From NCBI GenBank assembly GCA_002529455.1, contig NYMS01000063.1, positions 62,001-126,000 on the forward strand: 64,000 bases of DNA, in the 5' to 3' direction. Position 1 is the first letter of the stretch. Every line of letters starts with the position of its first letter. Below the pieces are notes generated by a model that worked only from the letters and a program-made list of their open reading frames with translations, did not search any database and was not told where the DNA came from. This document shows, one piece after another, positions 8,118 through 16,299 of the stretch. This stretch comes from Glycomyces fuscus (GTDB lineage: Bacteria; Actinomycetota; Actinomycetes; Streptosporangiales; Streptosporangiaceae). A program made the translations under genes and the position numbers.

Positions 8118-9221
8118 TCAGGAGGCGGGACCCGGGTCCACGGGGTCGGTGACGCGGCCAAGGAACAGCACCGCCCCGCCGCGGCGCAGCACGAACACGA
8201 ACGGCCGGTCCACGGTGAACCTGACCGGCCTCGGCGCCACCGCCGCCGCCCGGAGCATCATCACGGCGGTGGCGGCGGCGCCCTCGGCGCCCCTCTCGTC
8301 CACCCGCAGCACCGACTGGTGCAGGATCTCGTCGGCCCGCAGCGGCTCGGGACTGATCCCGTCGAAGCGGGCCGCGTCCGTGGCCAGGTCGCGCACGCCC
8401 AGCGCCGCCAGCGGTTCGAGGAGGGAGGCGTCGGTCTCCACCCGGAAGCGCGGCAGGGCCAGGTCCACCTGCTGGGAGGAGCGGCCGCCGTACAGGTCCG
8501 CGAGCGCGTCGGCCGTCACCGGGGCGGGGGTGGCGGAGCGCTCGTCGGGCAGCAGCACGTCCAGGGTCAGGCCGTGGTCGCCCTCCAGGCTCACCATGCT
8601 CCACCCCCGCGTCCGCGCGTGGGGCAGGCGGGCCGAGCGGTGCATGGTGGGCACCCTCCGCTTGCCCGAGGGGGTGTGGAAGGGCTTGTCGAGGGTCCTG
8701 GCGGGGTCGAAGGGGTCGGGCCAGGCCAGCTTCACCCACAGCGCGTTGACCAGCAGCAGCCGCACGCCCGGATGGATGCTGCCCGCCGGGAGCAGCTCCT
8801 CGATCAGGCCGCGGGTCACCTCCGCCACCCTGCCGTTGACCCGTGAGCGCACCCCCTCGGGGTCGTGCTCGAAGTCGGCGTGCTCCACCTCGGCGCCGGC
8901 GCGCTCGCGCACCCGGGCCGCGAAACCCGGCAGGACCTCCAGGTCGGCGGGCACGTACAGGCCGTTGAGGGAGGCCAGGTCCAGCCCGGGCTCGGCGGCC
9001 ACGGCGGCGTCCAGCGTCTCCAGCTGGCCCCGCGCGTCCGCGCCCAGCAGAGCCTCCAGTTCGGCCAGGGTGCGGTCCCGGGCGCCGGTGGCCAGCAGCG
9101 CCAGCACCGTGCCCACCGAGTGGGGGGACCACACGTGCGAGCGGCCGGGCCGGGTCAGCACCCGGTCCAGGGCGGCGGCGAACTCCAGGTGGTCCCGGCG
9201 CGGGGGCGTACTCGTCTGCAT
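8118..9221 (-). CDS. serpin family protein
   Basis: A 367-aa serpin, a suicide serine/cysteine-protease inhibitor. The core matches the family: N-terminal SPHSVGTVLALLATGA, NALWVKLAW, and near the C-terminus the hinge EGAAATA followed by the exposed reactive loop (about VMMLRAAAVAPRP) and the RPFVFVLRR strand. The small-residue hinge indicates an inhibitory serpin rather than a storage type. I see no signal peptide from the ATG at 9221, so it would act inside the cell, unless the longer open frame upstream is used. The reactive P1 residue cannot be fixed by eye; the Leu-Arg pair is a candidate. Bacterial serpins are uncommon but known in actinomycetes. Confidence 0.9.
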   Translation of the reverse strand: MQTSTPPRRDHLEFAAALDRVLTRPGRSHVWSPHSVGTVLALLATGARDRTLAELEALLGADARGQLETLDAAVAAEPGLDLASLNGLYVPADLEVLPGFAARVRERAGAEVEHADFEHDPEGVRSRVNGRVAEVTRGLIEELLPAGSIHPGVRLLLVNALWVKLAWPDPFDPARTLDKPFHTPSGKRRVPTMHRSARLPHARTRGWSMVSLEGDHGLTLDVLLPDERSATPAPVTADALADLYGGRSSQQVDLALPRFRVETDASLLEPLAALGVRDLATDAARFDGISPEPLRADEILHQSVLRVDERGAEGAAATAVMMLRAAAVAPRPVRFTVDRPFVFVLRRGGAVLFLGRVTDPVDPGPAS

Positions 9222-9951
9222 GGGCTCCTGCTCGCTCTCCGGCTCCGGCGTCTGGTCGCCAGCGTACGGACCGCCGGCCGCGGGTGCCAGGGCGGCACCC
9301 CGCCCGGGACGGCCCCGAACCGAATGGGATCGCGTTCCCTTCGCTCCGGGACCGAACACCTGGACGGAAAAGGACAAAACTTCGGTCACACCAGCCCCAG
9401 GAAACACACGGGTTCGATGAGTTCCCAGATCAGGAACGGCTGTTTGGCGTGGTTTCCGGTCGCCGCCTACATCGCCCCGGAGAGACCGGTCAAGCCTTTT
9501 CGGCGACCCCGTACCAGGGGGTGATCCGGTTACCCGTGAATCTTCTGCCGAAACAGACAATGTGTCATAATTCCTTGTAGCTTCTTGTAGTCATCTGGTC
9601 ACAAATCGTTTTTCGGCCGGGTTGGCGGCGGAATCCCCCCGGGGTTTATTTTGTGGAAGGCAGCAATCTGGAAGATGAAGCCGGGGGGTGGCGATGTGAG
9701 CATGGAGCGGTGCCTCCGGCACCCTTTCGTACCTGTTTCGCAACCCTGCGAGGGGCGTGTGGTTTGACTCAGAGTAGTGACGGACCAGCTTTTGGAGGTG
9801 GAGGCAATACTTTTCTTCGGTGTTGCTCAAAGGCTTCTCTGAAGTTTCCTGATTGGCCTCGTGATCGTTTCCTTGTTTTTGTCATCCTGGCTTGAATGTC
9901 CACTGTCGAATATCCTGGCTCATCTTGTGGTGGCCGTTTTGGAGGGTGAAG
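9222..9951. promoter_or_regulatory. 730-bp regulatory region with low-GC core, edge of the enediyne region
   Basis: No convincing gene. From about 9540 to 9950 the GC content drops clearly below the surrounding sequence, with runs such as GGTTTATTTTGTGG and TTTTTGTCATCC. Short open frames on both strands (9591-9830 minus, 9653-9895 plus) have no family signature or good ribosome site and are rejected as genes. The region separates the divergent serpin and AraC-type genes and probably holds the promoter and operators of the AraC-type regulator. The composition shift could mark a transfer boundary. Confidence 0.5.
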
Positions 9952-10764
9952 GTGGAGGAATCCGTCCGTAGGGCTGCCGAGATCATTCGGAGTCGATATT
10001 CAGAGTCCCTCACCCTCAACGGGGTGGCGGCCGAGGTCTTCGTGAGCCCTTATCACTTCTCGCGGATCTTCTCCCGTGCGGTCGGGCTGACCCCGGGGCG
10101 CTATCTCACGGCCGTCCGCCTCTTCGCGGCCAAGCGCCTGCTCCTGACGACCGAGCTCACCGTCTCCGACATCGTGTGCAGTGTCGGGTACAACAGCGTG
10201 GGCACCTTCACCAGCAGGTTCACCCGCCTGGTCGGCATGTCGCCGACCCAGTACCGCGACCCCGCCGTGGCCAGGCTGTTCGTCGCCGTGTCCCAGGACT
10301 TCTCCCGGATGCCGGACCCGGAGGAGATGATGGAGGCCCACCGGTGCCGTCTGCCGCCGGAGCGGCCCACGACCGTGCTCAGCGGGGCGATCGAGATCCC
10401 CCGGTCGGCGGGCGTGGCGGACGCGGTGGTCTGCGTGTTCTCCGAGGCCGCCCCGCAGAGGTCGCCGATCGCCTTCCAGGCCCTGTCCGTGCTCGGGCGG
10501 GCGGAGTTCGAGATCCCCGGCGTCCCCGGAGGTTCCCACCACCTCCTGGCCATGGCCGTGCCCCGGGGCGCACGGGCGGACGCCTCCGTGCTCACCGCGA
10601 TGACCCGAAGACACGTCAGAACCGAGCCCGGGCTCAACACCTACGTCAGCCTCTCCCTCGGAGCCCCCGAGGGCACCGATCCGCCGGTGGCGGTGACGCT
10701 CGCGGACGCGTCGACGCTCATGGCGGTCGGTGCCGGAGCCGGGGCCCTCCGGCAGCCGGTGTGA
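9952..10764 (+). CDS. AraC family transcriptional regulator, putative enediyne-cassette regulator
   Basis: A 270-aa protein whose AraC-type double helix-turn-helix is at the N-terminus (about residues 5-100), with LTLNGVAAEVFVSPYHFSRIFSRAVG for the first helix-turn-helix and VSDIVCSVGYNSVGTFTSRFTRLVGMSPTQYR in pieces for the second. The rest (about 110-270) is an effector or dimerisation part I do not recognise. The GTG at 9952 has GGAGG about 9 nt upstream; the frame is open further up without a better start. It is 108 nt before unbL on the same strand, so it is the obvious candidate regulator of the cassette. The reverse domain order (DNA-binding first) is seen in a subset of AraC-family proteins. 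Confidence 0.85.
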   Translation: MEESVRRAAEIIRSRYSESLTLNGVAAEVFVSPYHFSRIFSRAVGLTPGRYLTAVRLFAAKRLLLTTELTVSDIVCSVGYNSVGTFTSRFTRLVGMSPTQYRDPAVARLFVAVSQDFSRMPDPEEMMEAHRCRLPPERPTTVLSGAIEIPRSAGVADAVVCVFSEAAPQRSPIAFQALSVLGRAEFEIPGVPGGSHHLLAMAVPRGARADASVLTAMTRRHVRTEPGLNTYVSLSLGAPEGTDPPVAVTLADASTLMAVGAGAGALRQPV

Positions 10765-10872
10765 GCGGTGCGCGGCACGCGCCGCTCGGCAATCGCGGAG
10801 TAGCCCTCCGGCCCCGGCGCGGACACCATGGGTACGGCAGCAGGACATCCCCCAGGAGAGCGGGAGAACGGC

Positions 10873-11850
10873 TTGTCCAACGTGACGGGAGCGTTCCGGC
10901 GCCGGATCATGACTCCGAAACCGGTAGCGGTCAAACTGCGGGTCAGGGGTTTCCACGACAAGGGCCCGCGGGCGCGCGCCGTCCTGGAGACGGTGGGCGA
11001 GTCCTTCCTCGCCGGTCTCGGCGACGCCGTGGAGACGGCCTCGCCCGAACGGACGGACCAGAGGCTCCGGGCGGTGGACCGCCGCTACCGCGGCTTCGCC
11101 TACGAGGGCGCCGCGATGGGGTTCGCCCTCCTGGACGGCCTCCTCCCCGGGGACGGGAGGACCCGGGCCTTCCTCGACGGCCCGGCCTCCGACCACGTCT
11201 ACATGGCCTACATCGGAATCGGCTGGGCGATGGCGCGCCTGCCGCGACCGCTGTGGCCCGACACCCGCGCCCTCGACCCCGTGCTCCGCTGGCTGGTGTA
11301 CGACGGGTACGGCTTCCACCAGGCGTACTTCCACACCCGGAGGTACGTCCGGGCGGGTGCGCGCGCCGACCGCGCGGCCAGGCGCACCTCGGACGGGGCC
11401 TACGCGCTCCGCGCGGCCGACCAGGGTGTGGGGCGGGCCCTGTGGTTCGTGGCCGGGGCCGACCCGGACGTGGTCGTCCCGATGGTCGGGGCCTTCCCGC
11501 CCGAGCGCAGGGCCGACCTGTACTCGGGGATCGGGCTGGCCGCCACCTACGCGGGCGGCGCCGAGGAGGAGGAACTGGGACGGCTCCGCGAGAGGGCGTG
11601 GGAGTACCGGTGGGACCTGGCCCAGGGAAGCGCCTTCGCCGCCGAGGCGAGGGTGCGCGCCGGACTGCTCGTTCCGCACTGCGAGGCCGCCACGCACGTG
11701 TTCTGCGGGACGGACGCGGACAGCGCCGCACGCATGTGCCGCGAACTGCGGCCCGAAGCGGAGGGCCCCGAGACCGACCCCCTCCGGCCGCGGTACGAGT
11801 CATGGCGTGTCCTGCTGGCCGAGGAATTGTCCCAGCGGGGAGGGGTGTGA
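10873..11850 (+). CDS. unbL: enediyne biosynthesis protein UnbL (DUF1702)
   Basis: A 325-aa protein of the DUF1702/UnbL family, one of the conserved companions of enediyne synthases. The TTG start at 10873 (purine-rich GGAGAGCGGGAGA just upstream) gives the N-terminus GAFRRRIMTP, which matches the usual family start; an ATG at 10828 is also in frame. Recognisable blocks are VRGFHDKGPRARAVLETVG, RGFAYEGAAMGFALLD, YIGIGWAMARLPRP, WLVYDGYGFHQAYFH and QGVGRALWFV. The biochemical role is unproven; genetics in other systems place it in formation or maturation of the enediyne core. No membrane segment. Followed by two strong hairpins, so it seems to be transcribed apart from unbV. Confidence 0.93.
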   Translation: MSNVTGAFRRRIMTPKPVAVKLRVRGFHDKGPRARAVLETVGESFLAGLGDAVETASPERTDQRLRAVDRRYRGFAYEGAAMGFALLDGLLPGDGRTRAFLDGPASDHVYMAYIGIGWAMARLPRPLWPDTRALDPVLRWLVYDGYGFHQAYFHTRRYVRAGARADRAARRTSDGAYALRAADQGVGRALWFVAGADPDVVVPMVGAFPPERRADLYSGIGLAATYAGGAEEEELGRLRERAWEYRWDLAQGSAFAAEARVRAGLLVPHCEAATHVFCGTDADSAARMCRELRPEAEGPETDPLRPRYESWRVLLAEELSQRGGV

Positions 11851-11869
11851 AGCGAAAGCGCGGGGGCGT

Positions 11870-11904
11870 GCGGCGGAAAACCCTCTGACCGGGTTTTCCG
11901 CCGC
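11870..11904. terminator. terminator after unbL
   Basis: A perfect 14-bp inverted repeat (11870-11883 and 11891-11904, GCGGCGGAAAACCC arms) with a 7-nt loop, 20 nt after the unbL stop. No T tract, as is usual in GC-rich actinomycetes. Confidence 0.75.
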
Positions 11905-11971
11905 AGGCCCCGCGCCATGGATTCCTCCGGCGCATTCGCCGGCGCCCGTGCGCGGGCCGGTGCGGGCACGG

Positions 11972-12003
11972 CCCCGTTCCGGCCGTGAACGGCCGGAACG
12001 GGG
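11972..12003. terminator. second hairpin between unbL and unbV
   Basis: A perfect 14-bp stem (11972-11985 with 11990-12003) and TGAA loop. Together with the previous hairpin it isolates unbL from the unbV unit. The remaining 197 bases to the unbV start hold an AT-richer patch (about 12105-12125) and a GAGGAG ribosome site before ATG 12201, but no gene. Confidence 0.65.
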
Positions 12004-12200
12004 AGGCCGACCCCCGCCCGGCACCGCCGAAGGTACGGAGGCCCGGTCCGCCCACCGGGCTTCCGGCGTGCCACGAAGGGATTTCCGGACCCCTCCGCGG
12101 AAAGCAAGAATGAATATGGAAACGCCGCTCCCCTTTCCTCGAACCTGGACAGCGTTGCGGACCCGGAATCTGGCATCGCTACCCTTTTCGAGGAGCCCTT

Positions 12201-14105
12201 ATGCGGCTGATGTACCGTTTGGCGACGCTCGCGATCGCTTTGGCACTGGTGGGTGCGCTGGGCACCCTGACGGTGCGCCCCTCCCTCAGCGACGCGGAGA
12301 GGGCGGAGCTGGCGGAGTCCTTCGCCTTCGAGGTCCTCCCACTCAACTCGGCACCGGAGGGCGCGCGGGTCGAACGCGAGACGGCGCCGGGGCTGCGGCA
12401 CCACGCGGGGTGGATCTCCGCGGTCGGGGCGGGCGGGACGCTTCTCGACCTGCGCGGTCTGGACAGGTCCGCGGACGTGTGCCTGGTCGACCCCCGGGAC
12501 GACAGCGTGACCCTGCGCAACGCGCCGGGAAGCGGCGCGGACGACTACCCGGTGACGACCCTGCTGCCGGAGGGGCTGCCCTACGACCACACCATGGCGC
12601 CCATGGGATGCGTCCCCGCTGACGCCGACGAGGACGGCGACCTGGACGTCATCGTCTACTACTGGGGCCGTTCACCGGTGCTGTTCGTGAACACGGCCGG
12701 TCCCGGGGCCGTGCCCGCGGAGGAGAACTTCACCGCGCACGAGATGGTCGAACCGATGCAGGTGTGGAACACGACCGCCCTGAACGTCGCCGACCTGGAC
12801 GGCTCCGGCAGCCTCGACGTGTTCGTCGGCAACTACTTCCCCGACGGCGCACGCGTGCTGGACCCCGAGGCGCACACCGACACGCGGATGCGGATGCAAC
12901 AGAGCATGGGGTCGGCCGCCAACGCCGGGCACAACCGGATCCTGCTGTCCGCTCCCACCGGTGAGAAGGACACACCCCCGGTGTTCACCGACGCCAGCAC
13001 CGCGCTCCCCGAGCGGGCGGCCACCGCCTGGACCCTCGCCATCGGTTTCCAGGACCTCACCGGGAACGGCGTGCCCGACGTCTACCTCGCCAACGACTTC
13101 GGGAACGACACCATGCTCGTCAACCGCTCCGCCCCGGGAGAGCTCTCCCTGGAGTCGGTCAGGGGCGAACGGGACATGAGCACCCCCAAGTCCCAGGTCA
13201 TGGGGAACGGCTCCTTCAAGGGCATGGGCGTCGCCTTCACCTACGACGACGGAGCGGAGCTGCCCCGTGTGCTCGTCAGCAACATCACCACGCCCTACGC
13301 GCTCCACGAGAGCAACTTCGCCTTCGTGCCGACCGGTGAGGGTTCCGAGCTTCTCGACGGCACCGTTCCCTACACCGAGAGCAGCGAGGAACTCGGGATC
13401 GCGCGCAGCGGCTGGGCCTGGGACATCAGGGCGGGCGACTTCGACAACGACGGCACCGACGAGGTCCTCCAGGCCACCGGATTCCTCCAGGGCGAGCGCA
13501 ACCGCTGGCCCGAGCTGCAGGAGATCGCCATGGGCAACGACCAGTTGCTCGAGTACCCGATGGCATGGCCCGGCTTCTCCCAGGGGGACGACCTGTCCGG
13601 GCACGAGACCAACCCGTTCTGGGTACAGACCGACGACGGGAGCTACACCGACCTGGCCCGGGCCCTGGGCATCGCGGAGTACGACGTCACCCGCTCCTTC
13701 GCCTTCGGCGACGTCAACGGCGACGAGCTGTTGGACGTCGTGGTCGCCAACCAGTGGCAGGACTCGCGGATCATGCTGAACCGCGCTCCGGGGGCTCCCC
13801 CCGCCGCCGTCCTGCGCCTGGTGCGCCCGGGAGCCGCCGGCGACGGCGCCGCGGTCCCGGCGATCGGGGCCTCGGTCCGAGCGGGCGGCTCCGGCCAGCC
13901 CGAGCAACGGCACCAGCTCTACCCCGCCAACGGCCACGTGGGGGTCTCCGACCCGCTCGTCCACCTGGCGGCCCCCCGGGGCCCCCTCCGGACCACCGTC
14001 TCCTGGCGGGACGCCGACGGCGGTCAGCACACCGCCGACCTGACGGTGGAGCCGGGAACCCACACGCTCCTCCTCGACGACGACGGAACGGTGGTTGTCC
14101 GATGA
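12201..14105 (+). CDS. unbV: enediyne biosynthesis protein UnbV (FG-GAP repeats, ASPIC/UnbV domain)
   Basis: A 634-aa exported or membrane-anchored protein. A hydrophobic N-terminal segment (about residues 5-25) looks like a signal peptide or anchor. The body contains at least five FG-GAP/VCBS-type calcium-binding repeats: DADEDGDLDV, DLDGSGSLDVFVGNY, DLTGNGVPDVYLANDFGND, DFDNDGTDEV and DVNGDELLDVVVANQW, consistent with a beta-propeller. The C-terminal 80 residues are the ASPIC/UnbV domain (AIGASVRAG, LYPANGHVGVSDPLVHL). The family is conserved beside enediyne synthases; an extracytoplasmic role is suggested by the signal, but the reaction is unknown. The stop overlaps the unbU start (ATGA). 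Confidence 0.93.
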   Translation: MRLMYRLATLAIALALVGALGTLTVRPSLSDAERAELAESFAFEVLPLNSAPEGARVERETAPGLRHHAGWISAVGAGGTLLDLRGLDRSADVCLVDPRDDSVTLRNAPGSGADDYPVTTLLPEGLPYDHTMAPMGCVPADADEDGDLDVIVYYWGRSPVLFVNTAGPGAVPAEENFTAHEMVEPMQVWNTTALNVADLDGSGSLDVFVGNYFPDGARVLDPEAHTDTRMRMQQSMGSAANAGHNRILLSAPTGEKDTPPVFTDASTALPERAATAWTLAIGFQDLTGNGVPDVYLANDFGNDTMLVNRSAPGELSLESVRGERDMSTPKSQVMGNGSFKGMGVAFTYDDGAELPRVLVSNITTPYALHESNFAFVPTGEGSELLDGTVPYTESSEELGIARSGWAWDIRAGDFDNDGTDEVLQATGFLQGERNRWPELQEIAMGNDQLLEYPMAWPGFSQGDDLSGHETNPFWVQTDDGSYTDLARALGIAEYDVTRSFAFGDVNGDELLDVVVANQWQDSRIMLNRAPGAPPAAVLRLVRPGAAGDGAAVPAIGASVRAGGSGQPEQRHQLYPANGHVGVSDPLVHLAAPRGPLRTTVSWRDADGGQHTADLTVEPGTHTLLLDDDGTVVVR

Positions 14106-15103
14106 CCGCGACCAGACCCCACACGCCCCCGGTCCCGGCACCGCCGCCCCGGGACACCCGGCCGCCGGCCGCGCCCTCCCCCGACCGGCGGATCAAGGCC
14201 CTGCGCATGTTCGCCACCTCCATCACCGCCTTCACCGTCCTCGGGCACCTGTTCCTGGGGTTCGAGCAGGCGCCTGTCACCCCCCTCGTGGCCGTCCTGT
14301 TCGGGTACGCGCTGGACCTGGTCCTGGAGACGCTGGACGCCAGGGCCTCCGGCCGCGAACCCGGGTACGCGGGCGGAGCCGCCAGGATGGTGGACTACCT
14401 GCTTCCCACCCACATCGCCGGCCTGGCCTGCGCGATGCTCCTGTGGGGCAACGCCTCGCTCTGGCCCTACCTGTTCGCGGTGGCTGTGGCGGTGAGCAGC
14501 AAGTACCTGTTCCGCATCCCGGTGGGGGGCCGCAGGAGGCACTTCCTCAACCCGTCCAACCTCGGGATCGTGGTGACCCTGCTGCTCTTCCCGTGGGTGG
14601 GCATCGCCCCGCCCTACCACTTCACGAACAACACGGTCGGGACCGTGGACTGGCTGATCCCGTTGGGCATCCTCATGGCCGGGACCATGCTCAACGTCAA
14701 CCTGACCAAGCGCTGGCCGCTCATCCTCGGCTGGGTGGGCGGTTTCGCGCTCCAGGCGGTGCTCCGGTGGCTGCTGCTGGACCACATGCTCGTGGCCGCC
14801 CTGCTGCCGATGACCGGGGTGGCCTTCGTCCTCTTCACCAACTACATGATCACCGACCCCGGGACGACGCCCACCAAACCCCGCAACCAGGCGGTCTTCG
14901 GGCTGACCACCGCCGCGGTGTACGGCCTCCTGGTCGTCAACGGAGTCGTTTTCGGCCTGTTCTTCGCCCTCGTCATCACCTGTGCGCTGCGGGGGGCGGT
15001 CCTGCTGTGCGCCCCCCTGGTCTCCGGGGGGCCCGGGGCCGTGCCGGAAAGACGCGGAGCCGTGGCCGGGCCGCGGGGTTCCGCGGAAGGAGGAACGCTG
15101 TGA
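14102..15103 (+). CDS. unbU: enediyne biosynthesis membrane protein UnbU (RnfD/NqrB-like)
   Basis: A 333-aa polytopic membrane protein with roughly eight hydrophobic helices. Family blocks seen are VDYLLPTHIAGLACAML, SSKYLFRI, RHFLNPSNLGIVV, GTMLNVNLTKRWPL and TNYMITDPGTTP. The NPSN and TDP...TP segments resemble RnfD/NqrB subunits of ion-pumping flavin-dependent redox complexes, so UnbU may carry electrons or flavin at the membrane; this is inference. The first 35 residues are Pro-rich and cytoplasmic. Translationally coupled on both sides by 4-nt overlaps (ATGA with unbV, GTGA with the next gene), so it is expressed in step with UnbV. Confidence 0.92.
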   Translation: MTATRPHTPPVPAPPPRDTRPPAAPSPDRRIKALRMFATSITAFTVLGHLFLGFEQAPVTPLVAVLFGYALDLVLETLDARASGREPGYAGGAARMVDYLLPTHIAGLACAMLLWGNASLWPYLFAVAVAVSSKYLFRIPVGGRRRHFLNPSNLGIVVTLLLFPWVGIAPPYHFTNNTVGTVDWLIPLGILMAGTMLNVNLTKRWPLILGWVGGFALQAVLRWLLLDHMLVAALLPMTGVAFVLFTNYMITDPGTTPTKPRNQAVFGLTTAAVYGLLVVNGVVFGLFFALVITCALRGAVLLCAPLVSGGPGAVPERRGAVAGPRGSAEGGTL

Positions 15104-15690
15104 GCACCGAAGCCGGGCACCCGGTCGGGGACGCCCCGTACACGGGTCCGCGCAACCGCGTGTTGCGCACACTGAACACCGACCGCCACGAGCTGGCCCT
15201 GAAGCTCTACACGGTGGTCGTCCTCGCCCACTGGGCCGAGCACATCGTCCAGGCCGTCCAGATCTACGTGCTGGACTGGCCGGTGCAGCAGGCCCGGGGC
15301 GTGCTCGGCATCCCCTTCCCCTGGCTGGTCACCTCCGAGTGGATGCACTACGGCTACGCGATCATCATGCTGATCGGGTTCCTGCTGCTCCTGCCCGGGT
15401 TCTCCGGCCGGAGCAGGGCGTGGTGGTCGGCGGCCCTGCTGGTCCAGGTCTGGCACCACTTCGAACACCTGCTCCTGCTCGTCCAGGCCCTGAACGGGGT
15501 CAACATCGGCGGGGGAGGGGCCCCGACCAGCCTCGTCCAGCTGTTGGTCCCGAGGGTGGAACTGCACCTGCTCTACAACACCGTCGTCTTCGTGCCGATG
15601 GTCGTGGCGATGTACCTGCACACGCGGCAGGGCACGGCCGGACGCGAGGCGCCGCGCTGCTCGTGCGCGGCCGCCTCCGGAAAGGCGTGA
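15100..15690 (+). CDS. His-rich polytopic membrane protein of unknown function in enediyne cassette
   Basis: A 196-aa membrane protein I do not recognise as a named family. About four helices are visible: VVVLAHWAEHIVQAVQIYVL, a helix around YAIIMLIGFLLLLPGF, one beginning LLVQVWHHFEHLLLLVQ, and one around YNTVVFVPMVVAMYL. Histidines recur at membrane-facing positions (AHWAEH, WMHYG, WHHFEH, ELHLLY), a pattern suited to haem or diiron binding. The C-terminal tail has a CSC motif. The GTG start overlaps the unbU stop and the stop overlaps the next start, so it belongs to the unbV-unbU unit. An electron-transfer or oxidation role with UnbU is a hypothesis only. Confidence 0.8.
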   Translation: MSTEAGHPVGDAPYTGPRNRVLRTLNTDRHELALKLYTVVVLAHWAEHIVQAVQIYVLDWPVQQARGVLGIPFPWLVTSEWMHYGYAIIMLIGFLLLLPGFSGRSRAWWSAALLVQVWHHFEHLLLLVQALNGVNIGGGGAPTSLVQLLVPRVELHLLYNTVVFVPMVVAMYLHTRQGTAGREAPRCSCAAASGKA

Positions 15691-16133
15691 GGGTGGCTTC
15701 CGGGCGGCGCCGGAGCCCGGCGTTCACCGTGGCGGTGCTCCTGGTCGCCGCCTCGGTCGTCTTCCTGGGAGCGGCCAACGCCGACCGGAGCCTGCGCGCG
15801 GCGCGTGCGGAGGGCGTACAGGGCACCTTCACCGGCACCCGGCTGGACTGCGTCCAGCACCCCGGCCACGAGTCGTGCACCTGTTACGGCACCTACGTGC
15901 CCGACGCCGGCGGCCCCGAACGGGCCGACGTCTACCTCTACGGCCGCGACCGGGGGTCCTGCCCGATGGGGGAGGCCGCCCCCGCGGTGGACGTGGGGGC
16001 GACCAGCCGCGTCTACGGGCCGGAGGGCTCGAACGAGTGGGTCATGACCGCGGGGGTGATCCTGTTCGGCCTGGGTCTGGGCGCCTGGGCGGTCCGGTCC
16101 TGGTGGACCTCTGACGCCGCCTCCGCGGGTTGA
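15687..16133 (+). CDS. small two-helix membrane protein with extracytoplasmic Cys domain
   Basis: A 148-aa protein I do not recognise. A signal-anchor helix lies near residues 11-30 and a second helix at about 117-138, with a loop of about 85 residues between them. The loop carries four cysteines (LDCVQ, SCTCYG, GSCPM), which could form disulphides or bind a cofactor. The GTG at 15687 overlaps the preceding stop (GTGA); another in-frame GTG two codons on is possible. It is the last gene of the unbV-unbU unit, followed by a strong terminator. The coupling implies a membrane complex with the upstream proteins, but no function can be assigned. Confidence 0.75.
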   Translation: MRVASGRRRSPAFTVAVLLVAASVVFLGAANADRSLRAARAEGVQGTFTGTRLDCVQHPGHESCTCYGTYVPDAGGPERADVYLYGRDRGSCPMGEAAPAVDVGATSRVYGPEGSNEWVMTAGVILFGLGLGAWAVRSWWTSDAASAG

Positions 16134-16135
16134 GA

Positions 16136-16162
16136 CGGCGGGGCCCGGTCCGGGCCCCGCCG
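16136..16162. terminator. terminator between the unbV-unbU unit and pksE
   Basis: A 27-nt near-perfect palindrome (12 bp stem when a 3-nt loop is allowed, CGGCGGGGCCCG arms) three bases after the stop of the small membrane protein gene. It implies a separate promoter for pksE. Confidence 0.7.
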
Positions 16163-16299
16163 CATAGCAAGAATCACACTGTTATGGAATAGCGTTTCCG
16201 CGTCATAGCAGAGAAGGAGAAGAATATTTCTCCGCAGCCCTCCAGTATTGATACTGAATTCATGGCCTCCGGTCATTTTCATAAATTTTGGGGTGCGCT
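16163..16299 (+). promoter_or_regulatory. AT-rich leader of pksE with inverted repeat
   Basis: The 137 bases before pksE are AT-rich for this genome. They contain an inverted repeat GGAGAA-N6-TTCTCC at 16216-16233 and a short GTAT-TG-ATAC palindrome near 16244-16253, both possible operator sites for the AraC- or TetR-type regulators nearby. Clear promoter boxes could not be assigned. Confidence 0.45.

Noticed and set aside
9591..9895. Short open frames (79-80 codons) on both strands in the low-GC region
   Set aside because: No family signature, poor codon bias and no clear ribosome site.
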